Shown here piece by piece: positions 53,116 through 62,770 of a stretch of DNA of 64,000 nucleotides. The position numbers and the translations under genes were made by a program. The number at the start of each line of letters is the position of its first letter. Position 1 is the first letter of the stretch. Origin of the DNA: G963666535 sp963666535 (GTDB lineage Bacteria; Bacillota; Clostridia; Oscillospirales; Oscillospiraceae); contig OY762913.1 of NCBI GenBank assembly GCA_963666535.1, positions 2,914,001 through 2,978,000 on the forward strand. Reading direction: 5' to 3'. The notes beneath the pieces were generated by a model. That model worked only from the letters and a program-made list of their open reading frames with translations. It ran no database searches and was not told where the DNA came from.

Positions 53116-53151
53116 ACGTTTGGTGGAAACAGAACGAGAGTCACGATGGAA

Positions 53152-54273
53152 TCAATAGTTTTTCATGTAGTTGCTGATGATGTTCTGATAATCGTTCCAA
53201 ATGCGCTCGGAATCGCAGCCAGTCTCGGCGGCAGCAGTCTTCCACCCGTCCACTGCGATATTGGCAGCTTCATACCATACATCCATATCTTCCTGCTCCA
53301 CATGGTAGAAGCTCTTGCCGGCGTCCTTCTCGCTCTGGATGGTAGCGGCGATGGTCTCAGCATCCTTCTCCACCAGCGAGTCGTCACACCAGGTGAAGGC
53401 GTCCGCGACAACCAGCTGCAGATCCTCAGGCAGGCTGTTCCACGTTTCCAGGTTAATCATGTAGCACTGTGCGCAGCTGTAAACGCCGCCGTTGTCGCCA
53501 TACATGGTGTAAGACTTCATCAGGTCGGTCAGACCGAAATCGTTCAGGGCTGCAAAGTGGTTCAGGTCACCGTCCACAACCCCCTTCTCCAGGGAGGAGT
53601 ACCAATCGCCGGGTGCCTGAGAGATGACGGAGCCTCCATAGGTGGACAGATAGGTGGACAGAGAGGCCATCGTGAGCAGCTTCAGGCCGGAGAAATCAGA
53701 AGGCGACAAAACGGGCTTGTCGGTGGTCAGCGCCGTGCAGCAGGCCGCCACGGGGAACAGATCAATCAGGTGGACATTTTTGGCCTCACACTCTTCCTGG
53801 ATTTCAGGAATGGTAGCCAGAGATTCCCGCAGAATGTCGATCATGTCGGCGTGGACGGGCATGGGCTGCACGTAAGGCAAATTGAACAGAGTGCCGACCA
53901 CTTGACAGCCGGTGTTCAGGTCGATCATGTACATCGAGATGTCGGCCATGCCCTTGGACACGCCGCTGAAGGTGTCACCGGCGTCCAGCAAGGTGGCGCT
54001 CCAGTAGCCCTCGACCTTGATGCGGCCGTTGCTGTTTTCTTCAATCATCTGCAGCGCGGGAACCTCAAAGGAACCCATGGTGCTGGTCTGCGCATTGTAG
54101 TTGTTAAAAGTCAGGACGAATTCCGGCTCCGCGGCGTCCCCGGTCGCAGTGGGCGCAGTGCTGGCCGCATCACCGGGGGCGCCCCCTTCACTGCTGGAAC
54201 CACAGCCGGTCAGCACCAGGGCGCACAGCATCGCCATGGCCAGAAAAAACGCAAGAAATTTGTTTGCTTTCAT
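53152..54273 (-). CDS. dctP: TRAP transporter substrate-binding lipoprotein (DctP)
   Basis: A 373-residue solute receptor anchored by lipid: signal peptide with lipobox LTGC (Cys24), then a Gly/Ser/Ala linker and the DctP fold. TRAP receptors bind carboxylates through a conserved Arg; candidates lie in the ENSNGRIKVEGYW region near the N-terminus. The permease subunits are encoded about 2.4 kb away on the opposite strand, after the flavoenzyme. The start follows AGGAGG. The ligand is probably an organic acid; the neighbours suggest an unsaturated cyclic one. Confidence 0.93.
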   Translation of the reverse strand: MKANKFLAFFLAMAMLCALVLTGCGSSSEGGAPGDAASTAPTATGDAAEPEFVLTFNNYNAQTSTMGSFEVPALQMIEENSNGRIKVEGYWSATLLDAGDTFSGVSKGMADISMYMIDLNTGCQVVGTLFNLPYVQPMPVHADMIDILRESLATIPEIQEECEAKNVHLIDLFPVAACCTALTTDKPVLSPSDFSGLKLLTMASLSTYLSTYGGSVISQAPGDWYSSLEKGVVDGDLNHFAALNDFGLTDLMKSYTMYGDNGGVYSCAQCYMINLETWNSLPEDLQLVVADAFTWCDDSLVEKDAETIAATIQSEKDAGKSFYHVEQEDMDVWYEAANIAVDGWKTAAAETGCDSERIWNDYQNIISNYMKNY

Positions 54274-54420
54274 TTTGAAGTCCTCCTCATTTCATTTTGA
54301 TCCCTTTTCCCCGCCTTTCTGCAGAGCACTTGGCTTTCGTATAAAAGTCGTCTCCCTCATCCATATGCCGCAAAAAACGATCCTTTGTCAGCCTTGCAGC
54401 ACAGCCCATTTCCGGACGTC

Positions 54421-56400
54421 TCAGATGCGGCCGATGTTCAACGCCGCGTACTCGGCCGTATTGGTGGCCTGATAGATATTTGTTGGAGTGACGCAGTCAC
54501 CGATCTGATAGAATTCCGGCGCGCAGAAATTCAGCTGCTGACTCTCTTCCCGCAGGGGCTTCATGCCCAGCGCCGTAATCACGGTGTCTGCCGGGATCAG
54601 GTGCTTCGTTCCGCCGCTCTCGCCGACAACGCCCTGCTCGGTCACTTCCACCGCCTTGGTGGAGAGCATTACCGTTACTTTGCACGCTTCCATTTCGTAG
54701 CGCAGTGCCTGTTCATGAAGAACATTCCCACCGCTATTGAGCTCGGCTGCCATTTCGACCACGGTGCAGGAGCGTCCCAGTTGGGACAGAAATACGCTCA
54801 GTTCCGTGCCCACCAGACCGCCGCCCAGAATCACCACCTGCTCGCCCGCCTTGTCGGGATCGCGGTAGATTTCCTCCGCGCCAAAAACGTTCTTGCCGTC
54901 AACACCCTTGATCGGCGGTACGAATGGGCGGGCGCCCATGGCGGCAATAATGACGTCAGGCGTCATCTTTCGGGCCAGCTGGGGCGTGACCTCGGTGTTC
55001 AGCTTCACGACAATTTCCGGCGTCTGCATCACCTTTTTTGCCTGCTGATCCAGATATTCCTTCAGGTGCAGCTTAAATGGCACAGTTTCTTCGCAGCGCA
55101 GCGTACCGCCAAGCTGTCCGCTCTTTTCGCATAGGGTGACCTGATGCCCCCGTTTTGCACAGGTCAGCGCCGCCTGCATGCCGGCGATTCCACCGCCTGC
55201 GACAAGCACATTGCGCTTGTGCGCCGCCGGTTTTGCAAACTTTGTCTCCGTTTCGTTGCAGATCTCCGGGTTGAGAGCACAGCAGAACTGTCCCTTTGTG
55301 ATCAGCCGGGAGAAGCAGGTCAGGCAGCGCATACACGTTACGATCTCGTCATCACGCCCCAGTCGTGCCTTAATGGGCAGATCGGGGTCGCAGATCAGGC
55401 CGCGGGCCAGCTCTACCACATCTGCCTTGCCAGATGCGATGATCTCCTCCAGCATGGCAGGGTCGCTGAGAGCACCCACCGTGGCTACCTTGGAGAACTT
55501 AACATGCTTTTTAATCTCGGCGGCGTACTTTACATTCACGCCGTCCTGCAAAAACATACTGGGATGGGTGATGCAAAAGACGGATGGAACCTCGTGGCTG
55601 CCGGCAGAAACATGGATCAGATCCACCTTGCCGTCCAGTGCCTTGGCAATTTCAACGCCGTAACTGATGTCGTAGCCACCTTCATAGCATTCTGACCCGC
55701 TGATGCGGATTTCAAGGGGAAAGCCGGGGCCTACGGCCTCTCGCACCGCAGCCACCACAGCCAGTGGGAATCGCATGCGGTTTTCAAAGCTTCCGCCCCA
55801 CTGGTCGCTTCGGTCGTTGGTGGGAGACATAAACTGCTGCAGCAGCCATCCGTGCCCGCCGTGGAGGGTCACCATGCCAAACCCGCATTCCTTGGCAAAT
55901 TTGGCGGCATCTGCAAACTTTTGAATGGTACGCTGAATAATTTCCTCCGGCATAGGCTCGGCCACGATGGGCTTTCCGAAGCTCTCATTGGTGCTGGCCA
56001 CCGCACCGTAGATTTTCTCCCCATTGTGATAAGAGATTCGGGCACTGCCGCCGCCATGGTTTAGTTCGATGGCCGCCACGCTTCCGTGGCGGGAGATCAG
56101 ATCAGACTCCTTGTTCAGGTGGGCAAACACACCGTGGTCATCCAGCCGGATGTGCGTGGCGTTGGCCAGTGCATACTTAGAGTCTACCGTGGCATCTCCG
56201 ATACAGACCGAGGCTGCTCCGCCGATGGCCTTGCGCTCATAATAGGCCATCATCGTGTCGTTTGGTCTGTCCATGTAGTTGTGATAGCCGCAACCGGTGG
56301 GGGACGCAAAGATACGGTTTCGAAACAGAGTGTTCCCCATCTGAATGGGAGAGAACAGATGGGGGTATTTGCAGCTAATATCGTTCATATTGCTCGCCAA
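54421..56400 (-). CDS. FadH/BaiCD-type flavin ene-reductase, copy 1
   Basis: A 659-residue old-yellow-enzyme fusion that reduces C=C next to a carbonyl or acyl-CoA, taking electrons from NAD(P)H. The FMN barrel spans 1-370. [4Fe-4S] ligands are Cys356, 359, 362 and 373/374 (CMRCLTC..FCC). The FAD/NAD(P) domains start at GGGIAG (402 on) and GGGLVG. At the position of the FadH catalytic tyrosine (HG-Y) it has Trp185 (HGGHGW). Relatives act on bile acids (BaiCD, BaiH), isoflavones and 2-enoates. TTG at 56400 is the start, with AAAGGAG nine bases upstream; the ATG at 56388 is too far from it. dctP is 147 bp downstream. Confidence 0.9.
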   Translation of the reverse strand: MASNMNDISCKYPHLFSPIQMGNTLFRNRIFASPTGCGYHNYMDRPNDTMMAYYERKAIGGAASVCIGDATVDSKYALANATHIRLDDHGVFAHLNKESDLISRHGSVAAIELNHGGGSARISYHNGEKIYGAVASTNESFGKPIVAEPMPEEIIQRTIQKFADAAKFAKECGFGMVTLHGGHGWLLQQFMSPTNDRSDQWGGSFENRMRFPLAVVAAVREAVGPGFPLEIRISGSECYEGGYDISYGVEIAKALDGKVDLIHVSAGSHEVPSVFCITHPSMFLQDGVNVKYAAEIKKHVKFSKVATVGALSDPAMLEEIIASGKADVVELARGLICDPDLPIKARLGRDDEIVTCMRCLTCFSRLITKGQFCCALNPEICNETETKFAKPAAHKRNVLVAGGGIAGMQAALTCAKRGHQVTLCEKSGQLGGTLRCEETVPFKLHLKEYLDQQAKKVMQTPEIVVKLNTEVTPQLARKMTPDVIIAAMGARPFVPPIKGVDGKNVFGAEEIYRDPDKAGEQVVILGGGLVGTELSVFLSQLGRSCTVVEMAAELNSGGNVLHEQALRYEMEACKVTVMLSTKAVEVTEQGVVGESGGTKHLIPADTVITALGMKPLREESQQLNFCAPEFYQIGDCVTPTNIYQATNTAEYAALNIGRI

Positions 56401-56584
56401 AAAAGCTGTCTCCTTTCACCGTCACAGAGTCTTTGTGTGTGATTTTCTCTGCTACTTGCTTTATACGCTAACGGATTTTCTACAAGAAGTGAATAGGCAA
56501 ATTCGAATTAAAAAAACTCACAATTGCAATTTTTTTGATCAGAGGGGGTTGCAAAAGACACCAAAAAAAACGTGAAATTGTAAC

Positions 56585-56613
56585 TGAACAGGGGCCGCTT
56601 CGCCTGTTATACT
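56585..56613 (+). promoter_or_regulatory. Promoter of the dctQM-ene-reductase operon
   Basis: TGAACA, 17 bp and TATACT preceded by TGT (extended -10), about 64 bp before dctQ. The AT-rich region to its left serves the divergent flavoenzyme gene. Confidence 0.55.
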
Positions 56614-56676
56614 TTGTATCACAACCCTCAAAACTGAGCAAAGGTTACACATCAATCGAGAGGATGGAACATCGCT

Positions 56677-57282
56677 ATGAGTAACAGAAACAGCACGGGC
56701 CGCCAGTCGCCGCGCACGGAATCAAACTCCGTCTTTTCCATGGACAAAGCAGACCGCATTATGAATCGTGTGTTTGTTTTCATCTCCTGGTTCTCCATCG
56801 TCGGCGTTGGCACCATTCTGGTGCTGACCATTGCCGATATTCTCAACCGCCTGATATTCAGCCAAACCATCAGCGGCTGTGTGGAAATCGGTGAATTAAT
56901 GATGGTCATCGTCACGTTCTGCGCGCTCCCCATCGTAACGCTGGTCAATGGCCATATCAAAGTCGACTTGGTTGTCGGCCGCTTTTCTCACGGGGTGCAA
57001 AATGTGTTCAAATGTATCAATTTGGCCTTTTTCAGCGTCATCTGCTGCCTTTGTGCCTACCAGAGTGTCATGGAAGGCAATTACGTCCGGTTTCTTGCCG
57101 CCAAGGCAAGCGTGACCAAAATCCCGTATTTCCCCTTCTATTACCTGATCGCCCTCATGCTGGTTATCTCAGTCCTTTGCGCGTTGTATAACCTGGTTCG
57201 CATCGTCGTTACCGGTTACGAGCTGGGTGAAAAGGTTCCCGCTGCAGGTGAATCCGCCACCGATCTGGAAGGAGATTTGTAG
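56677..57282 (+). CDS. dctQ: TRAP transporter small permease (DctQ)
   Basis: A 201-residue membrane protein with four helices (about 30-55, 65-85, 100-122 and 145-168) and the family text FSQTISGCVEIGELMMVIVTFCALPIVTLVNGHIKVDL in parts. It partners the large permease encoded 2 bp downstream and the DctP receptor. First gene of the plus-strand arm of the locus. Confidence 0.92.
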   Translation: MSNRNSTGRQSPRTESNSVFSMDKADRIMNRVFVFISWFSIVGVGTILVLTIADILNRLIFSQTISGCVEIGELMMVIVTFCALPIVTLVNGHIKVDLVVGRFSHGVQNVFKCINLAFFSVICCLCAYQSVMEGNYVRFLAAKASVTKIPYFPFYYLIALMLVISVLCALYNLVRIVVTGYELGEKVPAAGESATDLEGDL

Positions 57283-57284
57283 AC

Positions 57285-58574
57285 ATGACAGAAGCATTGT
57301 GGATTGCCCTAGCCGGCATTGTACTTCTCTTGTTTTTGGTGTTCTGCCGGGTTTGGGTCGGCTTCGCCATGATGATCGTTGGGTTCCTCGGCCTGATCGT
57401 CCTGAAATCTCAGGGCTATGCGCTGGAAGTGCTGGGCATGGAGCCTTTTTCCCAAACAGCCGCCTATACCTTTACCTGTATGCCTCTCTTTTGTTTGATG
57501 GGCGCCCTCATCAGTGACACAGGCATCGGAGAAAAGCTGTTTAATTTCGCCAGTAAGATGATTGGCCATATCAAGGGCGGCCTGGGCATGGCCTCCATTG
57601 TCGCCTGCGCCATCTTCGCCGCCATCTGCGGTTCCAGTCAGGCCACTGCCATCACCATGGCCAAGGTGGCCTATCCGGAAATGCGCCGCCACGGCTACAA
57701 GGACGCAATTGCTGCCGGCTGTCTGTCCGCAGGGGGTACCATTGGCATCATGATTCCACCCAGCGTCGGCTTCATTCTTTACGGTCTGCTGACCCAGGAA
57801 TCCATCGGCAAGCTGTTCATGGCCGGCCTCATTCCCGGCATTCTGCAAGCGGTGCTCTACTGCGGTGTGTTCTTCATCCTGGGTAAGCTATTCCCCGCCT
57901 GGGTTCCCGCATCCCCCAAGGCCACCTGGGGTGAGCGTGCAAAGTCGGTGGGTGGCGTCTGGCCCACGCTGGCTCTGCTCATCCTCGTGCTGGGCGGCAT
58001 CTACGGCGGCTTTTTCACCGCCACCGAGGCCGGCGCTGTGGGTGCTGCCGGTGCCATCATCATCGCCATGATGACCCGCACCCTCACCAAGAAAAACCTA
58101 CATAACTCCTTCGTGGAAGGCGCCCGTACCACGGGCATGATCATGGTCATGATTATCGGTGCCCAGGTCTTTCTCCGCTTTATGACCGCCGCCAACCTCC
58201 CGAACTTTCTCACCTCCGCCCTCACCGGCCTGAACGTGAACCGCTATGTTATCCTGATTGGCATCGTCCTCATGTACATGGTTCTCGGCTGCGTGTTTGA
58301 CATCATGTCCGGTCTGCTGCTTACCGTTCCCATTCTGTACCCCGTTATGACCAGCCTGGGTTTTAACGGCTTGTGGTTCGGCGTCCTGGTGGTTCGCATG
58401 ATGGAACTGGGCGAGATCACCCCTCCCATCGGCCTAAACGCATTTGTGATGAGCAACGCAGCCGACGTTCCGGTCTTCACCGTGTTCAAGGGCATCGTGC
58501 CGTTTATGCTGGCCGACTTTGTCCATATCATCCTCATCTGCGCTGTGCCCGGTCTGTGCCTGCTGCTGGTCTGA
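57285..58574 (+). CDS. dctM: TRAP transporter large permease (DctM)
   Basis: A 429-residue, roughly twelve-helix sodium-coupled permease. The family motifs CGSSQATAITMAKVAYPEM and AGGTIGIMIPPSVGFILYG mark the two halves, and GEITPPIGLNAFV is the conserved C-terminal sodium-site segment. With DctQ and DctP it makes a complete TRAP importer. It sits two bases after dctQ and 38 bp before the URO-D-like gene. Confidence 0.94.
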   Translation: MTEALWIALAGIVLLLFLVFCRVWVGFAMMIVGFLGLIVLKSQGYALEVLGMEPFSQTAAYTFTCMPLFCLMGALISDTGIGEKLFNFASKMIGHIKGGLGMASIVACAIFAAICGSSQATAITMAKVAYPEMRRHGYKDAIAAGCLSAGGTIGIMIPPSVGFILYGLLTQESIGKLFMAGLIPGILQAVLYCGVFFILGKLFPAWVPASPKATWGERAKSVGGVWPTLALLILVLGGIYGGFFTATEAGAVGAAGAIIIAMMTRTLTKKNLHNSFVEGARTTGMIMVMIIGAQVFLRFMTAANLPNFLTSALTGLNVNRYVILIGIVLMYMVLGCVFDIMSGLLLTVPILYPVMTSLGFNGLWFGVLVVRMMELGEITPPIGLNAFVMSNAADVPVFTVFKGIVPFMLADFVHIILICAVPGLCLLLV

Positions 58575-58612
58575 CGGGAACGCTATCATCGGAAAGAAAG
58601 AGGGAATGTTCC

Positions 58613-59662
58613 ATGGACAGAATCCGCAGAACCAACATTCTGAACGTCTATCACCACAAGGCTCCCGATTTTGTTCCGCTTTATTCCGATCTTGACCACT
58701 GCATCCCTTCCGGCATCGGCGAATCCCCGGATTTTGCCGTGGATGCCTGGGGCGTCAAGTGGATTTTTCGCGCCGGTCAGCCCGGACCCATGCCGGACGA
58801 GAGCATCCCCCCGATTCTGGAGGATGTAACCCGGTGGTGCCAGGTGGTGCAATTCCCGGACAACGAGAGTTTTGACTGGAGTGCCAACGCCGCCAAAGAT
58901 ACCGCCCTCTGGGATCGGGAAAATCGCATCTCCAATGTGATTATGGGTAACGGCCTGTGGGAGCGGTTCAGCACCGTGTGCGGCATGGAAAATGCCCTGT
59001 GCAACCTGCTGACAGAGCCTGAGGACTCCTTCGACTTTCTCAGTGCCATCGCTGACAGCCGGATTGCCTGCTTGGAGAAGATTGCCCAATACTACCGCCC
59101 GGACAAAATCCAGTTTCATGATGATTATGGCACGGAAACTCGCCTGATGTTCTCCCTCAACACCTGGCGGGAACTGATTAAACCAAACCTAAAGCGGGTC
59201 ATTGACGCCTGTCACCATCTGGGCATGATTTACGAGCACCATTCCTGCGGCTATATCGCTCCCCTGCTGGATGACCTGATTGAGTTGGGGGCGGACGCAT
59301 GGAATCCGGTGCAGTATTCCAACGATCCGGAAGCCCTGCTGCGGCGTTATCATGACCGTTTCACCTTGGTCGGCGGCTTTGACGACCGCATCGGCATCGA
59401 TCCCACGAAAACCGACGCGGATATCCGCGCCTCTATCACCCACACAGTGAACACCCTCGGCCCGCTGGGCGGTTGGATTCCCTATCCGACCGTAAAGGAG
59501 GAGTACATCCCCTTCGTAAACGCCGAAGTCCATCGTTTCAACCGCCCTGCCTATGAAACGCTGGGTTTTCCCGCTGAGGCGTACCGTTCCGATGGAAACA
59601 GCAGTTACATCACCAGTGTCTTTGAAAAAGCCTCCCAGCAGCGCAACAGCTCAATCCCATAA
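58613..59662 (+). CDS. URO-D/methyltransferase-fold protein
   Basis: A 349-residue protein of the uroporphyrinogen-decarboxylase superfamily, which includes haem-pathway decarboxylases and zinc-dependent methyltransferases (MtaA, CmuA). His210-Ser-Cys212 followed by Gly (HSCG) matches the H-x-C zinc motif of the methyltransferases, but the third Cys ligand is not evident (NPVQYSND lies where it is often found). There is no haem-pathway gene nearby, so a true HemE role is unlikely. Neighbours suggest demethylation or decarboxylation of the imported compound. The ATG at 58613 has AGAGGG eight bases upstream. Confidence 0.82.
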   Translation: MDRIRRTNILNVYHHKAPDFVPLYSDLDHCIPSGIGESPDFAVDAWGVKWIFRAGQPGPMPDESIPPILEDVTRWCQVVQFPDNESFDWSANAAKDTALWDRENRISNVIMGNGLWERFSTVCGMENALCNLLTEPEDSFDFLSAIADSRIACLEKIAQYYRPDKIQFHDDYGTETRLMFSLNTWRELIKPNLKRVIDACHHLGMIYEHHSCGYIAPLLDDLIELGADAWNPVQYSNDPEALLRRYHDRFTLVGGFDDRIGIDPTKTDADIRASITHTVNTLGPLGGWIPYPTVKEEYIPFVNAEVHRFNRPAYETLGFPAEAYRSDGNSSYITSVFEKASQQRNSSIP

Positions 59663-59681
59663 CAAGGAAGGATGATCCCCA

Positions 59682-61616
59682 TTGTATCAGCAGCTTTATC
59701 CAAACCTTTTGAAGCCTTTGCGTCTGAAAGGGCTCGTTGCGAAGAACCGAATGATGTCGGCGCCTAATATGCTTTTTCAAACCGTGGACGGGAAACCCAC
59801 GGAGTATTACATCCGCTACCTGGAGCATAAGGCGCGGGGCGGGGCCGGCATTGTCACGCTGGGGGAGGTCCCCGTGTGCGATGGTGGCTGTCATACCCCC
59901 GGCTTCGATCTCACGCAAGACAATCTTCCCCTGTTTGCGGAGATGTCCGCCGCCATCCACGAGCATGGCGCTTTGGCCAGTGTGGAGTTGACCCACGGCG
60001 GTTTGAATGCCCGCCCCCAGTTTAATCACCGCACCCCTATGGGACCAGATGCCATGACAGCCCCGGACGGCCATGCGATCCTTGCCATGACCGATCAGGA
60101 CATGGACGAGGTAGCCGATGCCTTTGCCAGCGCGACGGAATTTTGGTATCATGCCGGGTTTGACATGGTCCTGCTCCACATGGCGCACGGCTGGCTGTTC
60201 ACCCAATTTCTCTCCCCCCTGCGCAACCACCGCACAGATGCCTATGGAGGCAGTCTGGAAAACAGAATGCGCTTTCCCCTTATGGTGCTCAAGCGCATCC
60301 GGGATTGGGTCGGCCACCGTCCGGTGGTGGCAATTCGTCTGAGCGGCTCCGGCAGGGCAACGGGCGATTTCACCGCAGATGATATGATCACGTTTCTGGA
60401 ACAGGCGCAGGAATACGTTGATTTGGTGGAGGTCAGCTCTGAGCTGCTGACCTACTTCATGGCATCCACCTATATGCCTCATGGCCTGAACGCCGACCTC
60501 TCCGAGGCCATCAAGCAGTCCGGGCGGGTGCATATCCCCGTGTTTTCCATCGGCTCCATCCTCGATCCCGCGCAGGCGGAGGAGATCATCTCCTGCGGCA
60601 AGGCGGACGGCGTGTCCCTGTCCCGCGCCCTGATTGCCGATCCCTATTTCCCCGCCAAAGCGCGGGAAAACCGCTCCGACGAGATCACCCCCTGTTTGCG
60701 CTGCCTGAACTGTACGGACAGTGACAATCTGGATCGGCACTTTGTCTGCAGCGTCAATCCCCTCATTGGCCGGGAGGCGCGTCTTGGCTTCGGCGAGGAT
60801 ATCGGAAAGGCCAAGGTGTCTAAAAACGTTGTCGTCATCGGCGGCGGCCCCGCCGGCATGCAGGCGGCGCTTACTGCGGCAGAACGTGGGCATTCCGTCA
60901 CGCTGGTGGAGCGAGACAGCCAGTTAGGCGGACTGCTGAATTTCACTGATCATGACTCACTGAAGCATGATTTGCACCGCTTCAAGGCGTTTTTGGTTCG
61001 TCGAACCCTCTCTTCCCCGGTGGAGGTTCGTCTGAACACCGAAGCGAGCGATGCCTTGATCGCCGCCCTCCGGCCGGACAGCATTCTGGTTGCCACCGGC
61101 AGCACCCCGCTCGTCCCCACCTCCATTCTGGGAATTGCGCAGTATGCAAGCCATGCTATGAGCGTATACCTCTCACCGGAAACTGTGCAGGGCAAAACCG
61201 TAATCATCATCGGCGGTGGTCTGGTGGGAGTCGAGGTCGGTCTGCACCTTGCAAATCTCGGCAAATGTGTTACCATACTAGAGATGCAGAACGAGTATGC
61301 GCCGGAGGCCAAGCCTTGCTATAAGGCGGGCGTGATAGCACAGGTTAAAAAATACCAATTGAACATTTTGACCGGCGCCAGGTGCCGCGAAGTCAAGGAA
61401 CATTGTGTCACATATGAAAAGGACGGAACCGTACTCAGCGCCTGCGGCGACACAATTTTGTACGCCGTGGGTATGCAAAGCGAAAACCGGGTTTACTTTG
61501 ATTTGGCAGGCAAAGCGCCCCATGTACAAATGATTGGCGACTGCAAAAAAGTGGGAAAAGTAGATGGCTGTATCCATTCCGGCTTTTTCGCCGCCATGGA
61601 CATCGGCTCCATTTAA
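59682..61616 (+). CDS. FadH/BaiCD-type flavin ene-reductase, copy 2
   Basis: A 644-residue relative of copy 1 with the same domains: FMN barrel (1-350), [4Fe-4S] ligands Cys338, 341, 344 and 356, an FAD/NAD(P) domain beginning GGGPAGMQAAL and a second GGGLVGVEVGL. It has Trp171 in HMAHGW at the catalytic-tyrosine position, as in copy 1. Wording outside these motifs differs clearly, so the two may act on different double bonds or steps. The start is a TTG at 59682 with GGAAGG ten bases upstream. It sits in one operon with dctQM, the URO-D-like gene and the SDR gene. Confidence 0.9.
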   Translation: MYQQLYPNLLKPLRLKGLVAKNRMMSAPNMLFQTVDGKPTEYYIRYLEHKARGGAGIVTLGEVPVCDGGCHTPGFDLTQDNLPLFAEMSAAIHEHGALASVELTHGGLNARPQFNHRTPMGPDAMTAPDGHAILAMTDQDMDEVADAFASATEFWYHAGFDMVLLHMAHGWLFTQFLSPLRNHRTDAYGGSLENRMRFPLMVLKRIRDWVGHRPVVAIRLSGSGRATGDFTADDMITFLEQAQEYVDLVEVSSELLTYFMASTYMPHGLNADLSEAIKQSGRVHIPVFSIGSILDPAQAEEIISCGKADGVSLSRALIADPYFPAKARENRSDEITPCLRCLNCTDSDNLDRHFVCSVNPLIGREARLGFGEDIGKAKVSKNVVVIGGGPAGMQAALTAAERGHSVTLVERDSQLGGLLNFTDHDSLKHDLHRFKAFLVRRTLSSPVEVRLNTEASDALIAALRPDSILVATGSTPLVPTSILGIAQYASHAMSVYLSPETVQGKTVIIIGGGLVGVEVGLHLANLGKCVTILEMQNEYAPEAKPCYKAGVIAQVKKYQLNILTGARCREVKEHCVTYEKDGTVLSACGDTILYAVGMQSENRVYFDLAGKAPHVQMIGDCKKVGKVDGCIHSGFFAAMDIGSI

Positions 61617-61637
61617 TTTTAACAATAAGGAGACTTT

Positions 61638-62660
61638 ATGATGGGAGACAGACTCAAAGGGAAAGTAGCCGTCGTCACCGGTTCCGGACAGGGGATCGGT
61701 CGGGCCGTTGCTTTGCAAATGGCGGCGGAAGGCGCCAAAATTATTACGAACAACAGGAAACCAGGCAGCGCATCCAGCCATATGCTCACCGCCGAGCGCA
61801 TGGCCAGCATGTCCATGGGGGATCAGGAAAAAGTCAACGAGCGCTATGCCAAGCTCAAGGGCGACGCCGCCACCACCGCCCAGCAAATACGGGATGCCGG
61901 CGGGGAAGCCGCCCCCTTTTTCGGCGACACCGCAAACTTTGACGCAGCCAAAGAACTGATTCAATTTGCAGTGAAGACCTACGGCAGAATCGACATTCTG
62001 GCCAATATCGCCGGTGATTTCGGCTTTGCCCCCGTGGCCGAGATCACGGAAGAGATGTGGGACCGGGTAACGGGTGTCAAGCCAAAAGGCTATTTCAACA
62101 CCATTCATTTCGCCGTTCCCTACATGGTGGAGCAGAGCTACGGCCGTATCATCAACTGTACCTCCCGTGCCTTTCTGGGCGACCGCATCCTCCATGCCGA
62201 GTATTGTGCGGCAAACGCCGGTGTGGTGGGGCTGACCCGCGCCGTGGCCATCGAGCTGTATGGCAAAGGTGTCACCTGCAACGCCTTTGATCCCTTTGCC
62301 CGCACCCGCGCCGCCATTGACCTGGAGGCCTGCGCCAATGACATCCGCACCAATGAACGCCTGGTGCTGGAAAGCACCCTTCTGCCCACCTTCGACATGA
62401 CACCCACGCCGGAGCAAATCGCACCCTTCCTCACCTACCTTGCCACCGATGCCACCGCGAAAATTTCCGGCAGTGTCTTCAGTCTCGCCGGCAATACCAT
62501 CGGCATCTATTCCGAGCCGGTGGTTCGTGCCAGCATGACCAAGTACGGTCCAGATGCCTGGACCGTGGATGAAATCGCTCAAGCTGTGCCCAGTTCCATT
62601 CTGCGGCAGTATACAAGCATCGCAGAGCCTTTGCGGCTCAGTCCGGATTTGGCAGACTGA
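61638..62660 (+). CDS. Short-chain dehydrogenase/reductase with Lys-to-Asn change in the active site
   Basis: A 340-residue SDR-family protein. NAD(P) binding: TGSGQGIG (14-21). The active-site series has Ser176 (NCTSRAF) and Tyr189, but the Y-x-x-x-K lysine is Asn193 (YCAAN). That lysine positions NAD(P) and lowers the tyrosine pKa, so activity may be altered. It has long insertions (residues 40-90 and 205-245) relative to a 250-residue SDR. Last gene of the operon, after the second ene-reductase; a keto/hydroxy step on the same compound is the natural guess. Confidence 0.87.
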   Translation: MMGDRLKGKVAVVTGSGQGIGRAVALQMAAEGAKIITNNRKPGSASSHMLTAERMASMSMGDQEKVNERYAKLKGDAATTAQQIRDAGGEAAPFFGDTANFDAAKELIQFAVKTYGRIDILANIAGDFGFAPVAEITEEMWDRVTGVKPKGYFNTIHFAVPYMVEQSYGRIINCTSRAFLGDRILHAEYCAANAGVVGLTRAVAIELYGKGVTCNAFDPFARTRAAIDLEACANDIRTNERLVLESTLLPTFDMTPTPEQIAPFLTYLATDATAKISGSVFSLAGNTIGIYSEPVVRASMTKYGPDAWTVDEIAQAVPSSILRQYTSIAEPLRLSPDLAD

Positions 62661-62770
62661 TCAACCGCACGGTCAGCTGGTGAAGCAGGTTGTCATAATT
62701 GCAAAAGCAGCAAAAGCAGTTCTGATACCATAATTCCAATTTTGATAGTATGAAAGCCGGAGGCAAGCTC

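Noticed and set aside
53146..54300. 384-codon open frame opposite dctP
   Set aside because: dctP has a lipobox, ribosome site and family fold; the opposite frame is low-complexity and unlike any known protein.
59610..60893. 427-codon open frame opposite ene-reductase 2
   Set aside because: Shadow of a well-supported flavoenzyme gene in a GC-rich region.
61278..62582. 434-codon open frame opposite the SDR gene
   Set aside because: Shadow frame; no start context and no domain, and it crosses two real genes.
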